Positions 14,962-22,337 of a stretch of DNA of 26,583 nucleotides are shown piece after piece. Numbering within the stretch: position 1 is the first letter of the stretch; every line of letters begins with the position of its first letter. The DNA comes from DATDCY01 sp031406795 [NCBI: Candidatus Rokuibacteriota bacterium] (GTDB lineage Bacteria > JAUVQV01), in the NCBI GenBank assembly GCA_031406795.1, contig JANOHV010000090.1, forward strand, positions 1 to 26,583, given 5' to 3'. The notes beneath the pieces are model-generated. The model was not told the origin of the DNA. It saw only the letters and a list, made by a program, of their open reading frames with translations, and did not search any database. The translations under genes were made by a program, and so were the position numbers.

Positions 14962-15978
14962 CTAGAAGCGGTAGCCCGCCCCCAGGGTGACCGACGCCGC
15001 GCTCAGCGAGAGCCCGCCGCCCCCGCCGAAGAATTCGTTACCCTCCGCGCCGGTGATCTTGACATCCCCGGTGATCTCCGGGATCGACTGGTACTCCACA
15101 CCGAGCGCCGCGGACCAGTGCTCGGCGAACAGCCAGACCGCGTTTAGCCCGAGCCCGACATACGTCCCCCCGGAGAAATCCCCTTCGAAGAGCACGCCGC
15201 GCAGCACGTGGAGATCCGAATCGCTGGCGGAAACCAACGGGCTGAAGAGCAGGTGCGTCTCCAGCTGGAACGCAGGGAAATCCCAGCTCGCGCCGACGCC
15301 GACGTAGGGGATCGAGTACTTCTGCTCGTAGGTGATGACCCGTTCTCCCGCGGGGAAGGAGCCGATGGTGTCCCGGAACTCCTCGGTCGAATAAATGTAC
15401 GTCCCGCCCCGCGCCGACCACTTCCAGGTGTCGTGCTTGTAGCCGACGATGCCGGAGAGCGAGAACGACCCGAATTGCAGCGCCATGACGCTCAGGTTCT
15501 GGTCGAGGACGATCACCTTGTCCACCGTGGTGTCGGGGTGGCGCGACTCGTGCGTCCAGTTCCGGCTGTCCGGTTCCAGGAAGACGCTGAAACTGTCGGC
15601 GTAGGCCCAGTCGCGGTCGATCATCATGCCGTTGCCTTCGCTCAGCGCCGACCAGACGCCGAGATTCAGCCGGAAGCGCCGCCCGATGCCCACGGAGCCG
15701 TGCACCCCGGCCAGCGCGACGTCTTTGAGATCCCAGGTCAGTTCGCTGAGCTTGAATTTCCTGCCGAACGGGTAGGAGAAGGCCAGCTCGGTGGCGCTGC
15801 CTTCGACGACCCCGAGAGACGCGCCGAGACCGAAAGAGAGATCGGCGCCCGTCGCCCAGCGCACGTCGGGGTCGGCCTGAGCGGTGGCGTGCAGCGCGCG
15901 CGCGGGGGCGGGCGCGAATGCGACGAACGTGGCGACAACAGCAAGAAGCAGGAGCGGGAACCGGCGTGCTCGAGACAT
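14962..15978 (-). CDS. Omptin-family outer-membrane protease
   Basis: 338 aa from ATG 15978. A signal peptide (MSRARRFPLLLLAVVATFVAF...ARA) precedes a beta-barrel that ends in Phe (LGAGYRF), as in outer-membrane proteins. Omptin landmarks occur in order: FGRKFKLSELTWDLKDVAL, then IDRDW (D121 and D123, matching catalytic D83/D85 of OmpT), WTHESRHPDT, WSARGGTYIYSTEEFRDTIGSFPAGER, and SDSDLH (D255 and H257, matching D210/H212). All four catalytic residues are thus present. Omptins cleave peptides and host or environmental proteins at basic sites and need rough LPS. The frame is open to 16053, but GGGAGG 6-9 nt before 15978 and the signal peptide fix the start. It lies 76 bp after ahcY and before a cupin gene. 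Confidence 0.92.
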   Translation of the reverse strand: MSRARRFPLLLLAVVATFVAFAPAPARALHATAQADPDVRWATGADLSFGLGASLGVVEGSATELAFSYPFGRKFKLSELTWDLKDVALAGVHGSVGIGRRFRLNLGVWSALSEGNGMMIDRDWAYADSFSVFLEPDSRNWTHESRHPDTTVDKVIVLDQNLSVMALQFGSFSLSGIVGYKHDTWKWSARGGTYIYSTEEFRDTIGSFPAGERVITYEQKYSIPYVGVGASWDFPAFQLETHLLFSPLVSASDSDLHVLRGVLFEGDFSGGTYVGLGLNAVWLFAEHWSAALGVEYQSIPEITGDVKITGAEGNEFFGGGGGLSLSAASVTLGAGYRF

Positions 15979-16054
15979 CACATCCCTCCCTCGGCAAGTA
16001 TCCGTGAATGATTCGCTGCCATCCCGGGCATCCCGGGCTTTCCGGCGCCGCACC

Positions 16055-17515
<1,461 letters not shown>

Positions 17516-17554
17516 GTCAGGCTCCTTGCGTTTCAGCCGGGGGGATGCGCGGGT

Positions 17555-17597
17555 CGCTCACCTCGGCATCCCGTGCCCGGCACGGGTTAGGTGAGCG
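17555..17597 (-). promoter_or_regulatory. Expression-platform hairpin of the ahcY riboswitch
   Basis: CGCTCACCT (17597-17589 on the minus strand) is exactly complementary to AGGTGAGCG (17563-17555). Inside, CCCGTGCC and GGCACGGG form an 8-bp stem (17586-17579 with 17577-17570). The first arm overlaps the 3' strand of the aptamer's closing helix, so hairpin and aptamer should exclude one another. No U-tract follows, so a simple intrinsic terminator is unlikely. Confidence 0.7.
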
Positions 17598-17650
17598 CGG
17601 TTTTCCTTACGTCGAGCCTGGCGGTTTTCCCCGTTGCAGCGCTCCTCGAC
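17588..17650 (-). ncRNA. S-adenosylhomocysteine (SAH) riboswitch
   Basis: The leader RNA contains the SAH aptamer landmarks in order: GUCGAGGAGCGCUGCAACGG, an apical GGAAAA loop closed by CGG/CCG, then CCAGGCUCGAC, an A-rich joint, and AACCGCGCUCACCU. Pairings seen directly are GAGCGC (17644-17639) with GCGCUC (17598-17593), and GUCGAG (17650-17645) with CUCGAC (17616-17611). Known SAH riboswitches turn ahcY on when SAH accumulates, which fits its position here. The predicted transcription start (about 17651) falls at the aptamer's 5' end. Confidence 0.9.
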
Positions 17651-17657
17651 AGCCCGA

Positions 17658-17686
17658 AGGATACTCGTTTTCGCGGGCAGTTTCAA
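17658..17686 (-). promoter_or_regulatory. Promoter of riboswitch-ahcY
   Basis: On the minus strand, TTGAAA (17686-17681), a 17-bp spacer and TATCCT (17663-17658). The start would be at about 17651, exactly before the SAH aptamer. Confidence 0.65.
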
Positions 17687-17740
17687 CCCGGAGGCCGCGC
17701 CATGGTATCGTCGTGGGGGAACCGGGGAGGACAACTGCGC

Positions 17741-18568
17741 ATGAAGATTGCTCTGGGAATCGCGGCGGCGCTCTTCGCGCTCTGGGCGCTGGTCCGGCTG
17801 ATGGAGCCGAAACTGACCTATTTCCCGGTGCGGGAGCTCTACGCCGACCCGGCCGCGTTCGGGCTGCGCTTCGAGGAGATCGCCCTCGCGGCCTCGGACA
17901 ACGTGCGGCTCCACGGCTGGTACTGTCTCCCTCCGGCGGGGGCGGCTCACCGCGCCGACGTCGTCTTCTTCCACGGCAACGGCGGCAACGTCAGCCATCG
18001 CCTGCAGAAGATCCGGGAACTCGTCAGGCTCGGGCTCGGCGTGTTCATCGTCGACTATCGCGGCTACGGCCGCAGCGCGGGCGCCCCGAGAGACGCCGGC
18101 ATCCTGCGCGACGCCGAGGCCGCATTCCGGGAGGCGCGCGGACGCGCCGCCGCCGCGGGCGTCCCGCTCGGGATCTTTGGGGAGTCGCTCGGCACGATCC
18201 CCGCCGTCCGGCAGGCCGCCGTGAACGGCGATGTGGCGTTTCTGATCCTCGAGGGGTCGTTCCCCGGCAAGCGGGCGGTCGCGACCCGGCTGCCCCTCTT
18301 CTGGCCCTTTCTGCCGTTTCTCGGCGGCGCGCTCGAGATGGGGCCGCGTGCGTCGCAGGTCGCCTGCCCCGTGCTCGTAATGCACGCACGGGCCGACGAG
18401 GTCATCCCGCTCGCGCTGGGTCGGGCCGTCCACGACCGGCTGACGGGGAGCCGGATGCGCGAGTGGTACGAGGTGCCGCGCGGCGGTCACAACGATTGCT
18501 TCGAGGCGGATGCCGGTTTCTTCCCGCGGATCGACGCCTTCCTGGAGCGGGTCCTCCCGCGGTCGTGA
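17741..18568 (+). CDS. Membrane-anchored alpha/beta hydrolase (BEM46/ABHD13-like)
   Basis: 275 aa from ATG 17741. An N-terminal hydrophobic anchor (residues 3-20) is followed by PKLTYFPVRE, typical of this group. The alpha/beta-hydrolase core has VVFFHGNGGNVSHR (oxyanion loop), VDYRGYGRS, the nucleophile elbow GESLG (S149), then VMHARADEVIP (D219) and GGHND (H250), a complete Ser-Asp-His triad. The lipid or ester substrate is unknown. The frame is open back to 17591, but that part overlaps the ahcY promoter and riboswitch on the other strand and has no conserved sequence. GGGGAGG lies about 11 nt upstream of 17741. It is transcribed divergently from ahcY. The 160 bp after it hold nothing recognised. 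Confidence 0.9.
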   Translation: MKIALGIAAALFALWALVRLMEPKLTYFPVRELYADPAAFGLRFEEIALAASDNVRLHGWYCLPPAGAAHRADVVFFHGNGGNVSHRLQKIRELVRLGLGVFIVDYRGYGRSAGAPRDAGILRDAEAAFREARGRAAAAGVPLGIFGESLGTIPAVRQAAVNGDVAFLILEGSFPGKRAVATRLPLFWPFLPFLGGALEMGPRASQVACPVLVMHARADEVIPLALGRAVHDRLTGSRMREWYEVPRGGHNDCFEADAGFFPRIDAFLERVLPRS

Positions 18569-18728
18569 GTTCGACCCCGCCGGCAGGCCGGGAACCCGGA
18601 CGCTGGCCGGGCGCCGCGCTCACATGGTCAGGACCGCAGCAAGAACCGGGGTGCAGCCGGCCGCAGCAACCCATGCGGGGAGAGCACGCGGAAGAGCATC
18701 ACGTGGTAGCCGAGGAAGTGCCGGCGAA

Positions 18729-19097
18729 CTACGAGTAGGTGATGGCGACCTCGTAACCGACGCTCGAATAGACAATTGCCGCGTCTTTGGGGCCGCCTTT
18801 GAACTCGCCCTTCGCCGACCTCTTGCGGCCGTCGACCATCCGGCGGATGAAGTGCGTCAGGTCGAGCCCGTCGGCGTCGGCGCCGTCACCCAGGGGGCTG
18901 ATTTTGAAGAAAGCGGGGTTCCCGGGGTAGAAATTCAAGGTGCGCTGAACCGCCGAGAAACTCCCCCGGCTGTAGTTCACCGTGACCACGATGCTCGAGA
19001 CATCGGGGAAGAGATCGGACATCAACCCGGCGGCGCTCGTCTGCCGCTTGCGCTCTTCCCACAACTCGTTTCGTCTGCTGTACACGTTCGGCTTCAT
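18729..19097 (-). CDS. Conserved-looking 122-aa protein of unknown function
   Basis: I do not recognise a family. The sequence starts MKPNVYSRRNELWEERKRQTSAAGLMSDLFPDVSSIVVTVNYSRG and ends KDAAIVYSSVGYEVAITYS. It reads as an alpha helix followed by a small beta-rich domain, with no signal peptide, membrane segment or cysteine. SSIVVTVNYS...LNFYPGNPAFFKISPLGDGADADGLDLTHFIRRMV has the look of a modification- or carrier-type cytoplasmic domain, but no function is claimed. Its ATG overlaps the stop of a 14-codon upstream ORF (ATGA). A good promoter (19238-19266) and a roughly 130-nt structured leader precede it, which argues for a real and regulated gene. Confidence 0.7.
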   Translation of the reverse strand: MKPNVYSRRNELWEERKRQTSAAGLMSDLFPDVSSIVVTVNYSRGSFSAVQRTLNFYPGNPAFFKISPLGDGADADGLDLTHFIRRMVDGRKRSAKGEFKGGPKDAAIVYSSVGYEVAITYS

Positions 19098-19138
19098 CGC
19101 ACAGCCGCGCTGCTGGTCTTCGCGTCACTTCCTGTCAT
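19094..19138 (-). CDS. 14-codon leader ORF (MTGSDAKTSSAAVR)
   Basis: It starts at ATG 19138, just after AAGGGGGAG, and stops at the ATGA that begins the 122-aa gene. Its ribosome site lies within a long-range stem (see the leader). It could be a coupling peptide. The 2-4 nt spacing from the GGAG core is short, so translation is uncertain. Confidence 0.3.
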   Translation of the reverse strand: MTGSDAKTSSAAVR

Positions 19139-19207
19139 GACTCCCCCTTGTCGCTCTGGTGGGCGCACACAACTTCCCGCAGCTCTCAAAGAGCCCTGGG
19201 GGCAGTC
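19139..19207 (-). ncRNA. Candidate structured leader RNA of the 122-aa gene
   Basis: On the minus strand, GACUGCCCCC (19207-19198) pairs with GGGGGAGUC (19147-19139), one bulge. This encloses a GCUCU-UUG-AGAGC hairpin (19094+ to 19082, i.e. 19194-19182). The 3' arm contains the Shine-Dalgarno of the leader ORF. It does not match any RNA class I can name. Confidence 0.35.
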
Positions 19208-19237
19208 GCCTGAACGCCGGCACCGAAATACAAGTAC

Positions 19238-19266
19238 AGTATAAGCTCTTGGGGCGAACAAATCAA
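19238..19266 (-). promoter_or_regulatory. Promoter of the 122-aa protein gene
   Basis: On the minus strand, TTGATT (19266-19261), a 17-bp spacer and a near-consensus TATACT (19243-19238). Transcription would start near 19231, leaving about 130 nt before the ATG at 19097. Confidence 0.65.
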
Positions 19267-19363
19267 AATCCATCGGGTGACCGCCCCGCCGCCGGCGCAC
19301 CCCGGCCGGGCGCCTCAACCTGTCGCATTGAGCAAATTCCGGCATCAGGGTACCATCGAGATC

Positions 19364-19555
19364 ATGACTAAACTGCCGTCGCCCTGCACGAAGGACTGCA
19401 AGATCGACCCCGGAAACGGCCTCTGCCGCGGCTGCCTGCGCACAATCCAGGAGATCGTCCGCTGGGGCGGTGCGGACGAGGCCGAGCAGACGCGGATCCT
19501 CGCGGCAGTCGCGCAGCGGCGGGCCCGACAAGGGGACAGCAAGAGTACGCCGTGA
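19364..19555 (+). CDS. DUF1289 family protein
   Basis: 63 aa. The motif SPCTKDCKIDPGNGLCRGCLRTIQEIVRWGGADEAEQTRILAAVAQRR is the DUF1289 signature. Four cysteines (C8, C12, C21, C24) are spaced CxxxC...CxxC, suggesting a small metal or cluster site. Their role is unknown; they often occur as tiny stand-alone proteins in proteobacteria. The frame is open back to 19277, but ATG 19364 is chosen because the conserved region begins right after it. The ribosome site is weak. It is transcribed away from the 122-aa gene, whose promoter lies in the intervening 265 bp. Confidence 0.85.
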   Translation: MTKLPSPCTKDCKIDPGNGLCRGCLRTIQEIVRWGGADEAEQTRILAAVAQRRARQGDSKSTP

Positions 19556-19641
19556 GCACGGCCGGTTGATCGCGCCGCCTGCCGATCATGAAAGTGCGAT
19601 GCGTCTGACATCAACCGACGGCAAGAAATGATTCATCAAGC

Positions 19642-19670
19642 TTGAACGACGCGTGAGATGGAGCTAGAGT
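19642..19670 (+). promoter_or_regulatory. Promoter of the entericidin-like gene
   Basis: TTGAAC (19642-19647), a 17-bp spacer and TAGAGT (19665-19670). A hairpin, GGCTCC-CCAC-GGAGCC, is near 19690-19705 in the leader. Confidence 0.5.
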
Positions 19671-19733
19671 ATTGGCGTACTTCTTTGCTGGCTCCCCACG
19701 GAGCCGACCAAACCGGAGAGGAGGTGGTGCAAG

Positions 19734-19865
19734 ATGAAGAAGATCGTAGTTCTGGTGCTCGTTATATCGTGCAGCTTTGCAGCGCTCTCGGGCTGCAACA
19801 CCTGGCGCGGGGCGGGCAAGGACGTTGAAAAGACGGGCGAAAGTATGCAGAAGTCGGGCAAGTAG
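19734..19865 (+). CDS. Entericidin-like small lipoprotein
   Basis: 43 aa. MKKIVVLVLVISCSFAALSGC is a lipoprotein signal with lipobox LSGC (Cys 21). The short mature part, CNTWRGAGKDVEKTGESMQK, follows the entericidin A/B pattern (CNTxRGxGKDxxxxGExIQ). Entericidins are small amphipathic envelope lipoproteins. In E. coli they form a toxin/antidote pair linked to stationary-phase lysis, but in most genomes single copies have no tested role. The start is supported by a strong AGGAGG (with GTGGTGCAAG to the ATG). The gene has its own promoter, and a 17-bp hairpin lies downstream. It is short, but motif, ribosome site and promoter agree. Confidence 0.88.
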   Translation: MKKIVVLVLVISCSFAALSGCNTWRGAGKDVEKTGESMQKSGK

Positions 19866-19897
19866 ACTGCTGCACAGAGCTGAAGGCACTCCTGAGC

Positions 19898-19937
19898 CCG
19901 GTGATGGGGAAAGGACAAACCCTTTCCCCGTCACCGG
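19898..19937. terminator. Large hairpin between convergent genes
   Basis: CCGGTGATGGGGAAAGG (19898-19914) pairs along its full 17 positions (one G-U) with CCTTTCCCCGTCACCGG (19921-19937) around ACAAAC. It lies after the entericidin stop and overlaps the last codons of the small minus-strand gene. Neither strand shows a U-tract, so it may protect 3' ends or pause RNA polymerase rather than terminate alone. Confidence 0.6.
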
Positions 19938-20098
19938 CCGAGCGCCCGCGTCGTTCGTCGCACCTTCTCGTTGGCCGGATGCTTCACCGCGATCTCGCGG
20001 GCGGCGCTGGAACGCGCCAGCGAGAGACAGAGCCTCCGCAACGATTCGACCTGTTCCAACCTGCGGCGCACGGTTTCCGGGCCCAGGTCAATCCTCAT
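19931..20098 (-). CDS. Small partner of the AbiEii-type nucleotidyltransferase
   Basis: 55 aa: MRIDLGPETVRRRLEQVES, then LRRLCLSLARSSAAREIAVKHP, ending in a basic tail. Its ATG lies inside the last codons of the nucleotidyltransferase gene (GATGAGGATTGA), so translation is coupled. Similar MRIDLSPE-type helical small proteins often follow this kind of nucleotidyltransferase; I recall this from context but cannot name the family. Strongly positively charged and helical, it could be an antitoxin-like or targeting partner, which is inference. The 3' end overlaps the 19898-19937 hairpin. It was found by reading the frame directly, because it is very short. Confidence 0.65.
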   Translation of the reverse strand: MRIDLGPETVRRRLEQVESLRRLCLSLARSSAAREIAVKHPANEKVRRTTRALGR

Positions 20099-20552
20099 CG
20101 ACAATGCTCCTCAGGTAGGCGATATCGTCTTCGTCCGTGCCGCTTCTGCGGAATGACTTGAGCAGGATCAACCCCTCGGGGGAGACGACCTTCAGCATTC
20201 GCCCATCCCACCCGACCTCACGGCGGTCCGCCCAGGCGGCCGCCGTCGCCTCGGTCGTCAGGAGAAGATCGAGAACCAGTTCTTCGCGGGTCTGCGGATC
20301 GACTTTGCAGAGTCGGGTCATCCTGATCTTCCCGCCATGAAACGACATCGAGGCGGTGCCTACCCGGAACCCAAGCGCTTCTACTGCCTGCTGCGCCCGC
20401 GCCAGTGAATCGACCTGGATGAACAGATCGATATCCAGCGTCGCACGCGGCAGGCCGTAAATCGCCATCGCCAGTCCACCACACAGGGCATAGTCGACGC
20501 CCTCCTGGTCGAGTCTGGCGGCTATCGCCCGCAATTCGTCGACGATTTCCAT
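20088..20552 (-). CDS. AbiEii/MNT-type nucleotidyltransferase
   Basis: 154 aa. The polymerase-beta-type nucleotidyltransferase core is visible: CGGLAMAIYGLPRATLDIDLFI with GG at 25-26, Arg 36, and Asp 40 and Asp 42 as the metal-binding DxD pair. The C-terminal SPEGLILLKSFRRSGTDEDDIAYLRSIV segment is the usual LIxLKxxRxxxxDxxDIxxL end of AbiEii/DUF6036-like proteins. Members of this superfamily act as toxins that add nucleotides to tRNA or proteins, or as antitoxins (MNT) that AMPylate a HEPN partner. No HEPN gene is present, and the partner here is the 55-aa coupled gene. There is a possible TACAAT box at about 20561-20566, and the tRNA terminator lies upstream. Confidence 0.82.
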   Translation of the reverse strand: MEIVDELRAIAARLDQEGVDYALCGGLAMAIYGLPRATLDIDLFIQVDSLARAQQAVEALGFRVGTASMSFHGGKIRMTRLCKVDPQTREELVLDLLLTTEATAAAWADRREVGWDGRMLKVVSPEGLILLKSFRRSGTDEDDIAYLRSIVDED

Positions 20553-20625
20553 GCCGTTATATTGTACTCTCCTGGGCCGGAACCGGCACTGATTGTGACT
20601 GATGGTGGTTGCCTGCAGCGGGCAA

Positions 20626-20666
20626 CAAAAAGGCGCCGTGACCAGTGTTCGGTGATCACGGCGCCT
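20626..20666 (-). terminator. Rho-independent terminator of the initiator tRNA
   Basis: On the minus strand, AGGCGCCGTGA (20666-20656) pairs with TCACGGCGCCT (20641-20631), followed by TTTTTGTT (from 20630). Confidence 0.92.
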
Positions 20667-20676
20667 GTCGATCTCT

Positions 20677-20753
<77 letters not shown>

Positions 20754-20764
20754 TCGCAGGATGG

Positions 20765-20793
20765 AAGATAGTCCGAGTCGGCGGTAATGTCAA
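20765..20793 (-). promoter_or_regulatory. Promoter of tRNA-fMet
   Basis: On the minus strand, a perfect TTGACA (20793-20788), a 17-bp spacer and TATCTT (20770-20765). The start would be about 5 nt before the tRNA. Confidence 0.75.
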
Positions 20794-20845
20794 GGAAAAC
20801 CGCCCGAAGCTGGCGACGAGCGCCGCCCTCGACGACCTTTCGGCC

Positions 20846-21502
20846 TCATCGGCGCGGGAAAGGCAGGCGAATCCGCGGGGCGTGCGGCCGCGATCGCGGG
20901 TTGGAGCGGTGCCCCGAATCGTCGCGCCGGTGCACGTCATCTCGCCGGTGCCGATTGTCATCCCTGAACCGGCCGTCATCGCGGTCCCGATGGCGAACCC
21001 GCGTGCGGTCCCGGTGCGAATCGCGATCGTAGATATACCACTCCCACGACAGATAGGGCCGGTCCCAATAGGAATAAGAATAGTCATAGTACCCGTAACC
21101 GCCGGGATAGTACGGGTAGTACCGGGGGTCCTCCGGAGCGACGTATGGCGGCGTCGACCCCTCCGCATACGGGCTCGTCGATCCCTCCGCTGCGCCCTCC
21201 CGGTAGCTCCTGACCGTCCGGCCGTTGACCCACCCGAACGTCTCGTCACTGACCTTGATGTAATACCACGCCCCCGTCCGGCCCTGCTTGGCGAATATTT
21301 CACCCTTTCCCACGAGCGTGATGACCTCGTGACTTGGCGAGGGGCCTTCCCGAACCTCGGCCGTCTCCGCCGTGACGATCAACGAGCCGCTCTCCACATG
21401 CTGCGGCTGGACCTGCGTCCCGCGCGCCGGCACGACCCAAAGGCCGAGCAGTACCAACCCGCAGAGCAGCGGCAGAACAGCCCCGGACAACGCTCTTCTC
21501 AT
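20846..21502 (-). CDS. Exported SH3-domain protein with Tyr-rich and Arg/Asp/His-rich tail
   Basis: 218 aa. A signal peptide (residues 1-29) leads to a bacterial SH3 domain (about 40-98: LIVTAETAEVREGPSPSHEVITLVGKGEIFAKQGRTGAWYYIKVSDETFGWVNGRTVR). Such domains bind peptidoglycan or peptides. The rest is low complexity: a Tyr/Pro/Gly stretch (YYPYYPGGYGYYDYSYSYW) followed by about 60 residues dominated by Arg, Asp and His (DRDSHRDRTRVRHRDRDDGR...). The tail resembles disordered or surface-exposed linkers. ATG 21502 follows AGGGGGGA by 8 nt. The likely promoter is TTGACA (21557-21552) with CAGATT (21534-21529) at 17-bp spacing. It is divergent from coaE. Confidence 0.85.
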   Translation of the reverse strand: MRRALSGAVLPLLCGLVLLGLWVVPARGTQVQPQHVESGSLIVTAETAEVREGPSPSHEVITLVGKGEIFAKQGRTGAWYYIKVSDETFGWVNGRTVRSYREGAAEGSTSPYAEGSTPPYVAPEDPRYYPYYPGGYGYYDYSYSYWDRPYLSWEWYIYDRDSHRDRTRVRHRDRDDGRFRDDNRHRRDDVHRRDDSGHRSNPRSRPHAPRIRLPFPRR

Positions 21503-21603
21503 GATTCATCCCCCCTGGTCTTGGATTCAATCTGCGGCCCGGCGACCGATCTGTCAACCAGACGCGTCACACCTGACGCCCTCGACACCCGTCGCCAGCA
21601 GGG

Positions 21604-21609
21604 TATACT
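21604..21609 (+). promoter_or_regulatory. Promoter of coaE (-10 box; -35 at 21582-21587)
   Basis: TCGACA (21582-21587), a 16-bp spacer and TATACT (21604-21609). It precedes a short leader ORF and coaE. Confidence 0.55.
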
Positions 21610-21641
21610 GGTGCGGTAAACCCGACGGAGAGGAGCACCCA

Positions 21642-21680
21642 ATGTCCAGGGTGCGCCAGGATCTGCTCTCCGAGGAATGA
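21642..21680 (+). CDS. 12-codon leader ORF (MSRVRQDLLSEE)
   Basis: ATG 21642 follows GGAGAGGAG at ideal spacing (6 nt) and ends in TGA at 21678-21680, 28 nt before coaE. Promoter and ribosome site are both good, so it is likely translated. It may be a regulatory leader peptide or the truncated start of a lost gene. Confidence 0.35.
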   Translation: MSRVRQDLLSEE

Positions 21681-21708
21681 GGAATCACCGCGACGTGAGG
21701 GAGCATCC

Positions 21709-22329
21709 ATGCTGAGAGTCGGACTCACCGGCGGCATCGCCAGCGGCAAATCCACCGTCGCGCGCGTCTTCCGCGAACTGGGTGCCCACGTGCTGGACGC
21801 CGACCGCATCGCGCGCGAGATCGTCCCTCCGGGCTCGCCGGCCCTCGCCCGCGTCGCCCGCGCCTTCGGCAAGGAGATGATCCGCCCCGACGGGACGCTG
21901 GACCGGGCCGCGCTGGGGGCGGTCGTGTTCGCGGACGAAGGAAAGCGCCGGGTGCTCGAGGGGCTGCTGCACCCGCTGATCCTCGACGAGATCGACCGGC
22001 GCATCGACGAACTCGAGCGCAGCGACCCCCAGGGGGTGGTGATCGTCGAGGCCGCCCTGATTCTCGAGATGGGCCGCCAGGAGGAGTTCGACACGCTCGT
22101 CGTGGTCTGGGCCGACGAGGAGCAGCAGCGGCGGCGGATGATGCAGCGCGACAACCTCTCCGCGGAGGACGCGGAGCGGCGTCTCGACGCGCAGATGCCG
22201 CTGTCGGAAAAACGCTCCCGCGCGCAGTTCGTCGTCGACAACAGCGGCGACCCGGCCGCCTGCCGGGCCGACGCCGAGCGCGTGTACGGCGAACTGCAGC
22301 GGCTCGCAAGCGCGAGGAAGCGGCGCTGA
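21709..22329 (+). CDS. coaE: Dephospho-CoA kinase
   Basis: 206 aa, the usual CoaE length. It phosphorylates dephospho-CoA with ATP, the last step of CoA synthesis, in the cytoplasm. It shows the P-loop GGIASGKST (8-16), the DADRIAREI CoA-binding segment, LHPLI, and VVIVEAALILEMG, followed by the lid region ADEEQQRRRMMQRDNLSAEDAERRLDAQMP and VVDNSG near the end. ATG 21709 follows GAGGGAG by 6 nt. The next gene starts right after or at its stop, so these genes are probably co-transcribed. Confidence 0.96.
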   Translation: MLRVGLTGGIASGKSTVARVFRELGAHVLDADRIAREIVPPGSPALARVARAFGKEMIRPDGTLDRAALGAVVFADEGKRRVLEGLLHPLILDEIDRRIDELERSDPQGVVIVEAALILEMGRQEEFDTLVVVWADEEQQRRRMMQRDNLSAEDAERRLDAQMPLSEKRSRAQFVVDNSGDPAACRADAERVYGELQRLASARKRR

Positions 22330-22337
22330 TTCCGTTC

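Noticed and set aside
17591-17740. N-terminal extension of the alpha/beta hydrolase
   Set aside because: It overlaps the ahcY promoter and riboswitch on the other strand and lacks hydrolase-like sequence; ATG 17741 begins the membrane anchor.
19050-19231. 6S RNA in the leader of the 122-aa gene
   Set aside because: Some bulge-and-stem resemblance, but the closing stem is short and the reading frame continues; the central bubble pattern is not convincing.
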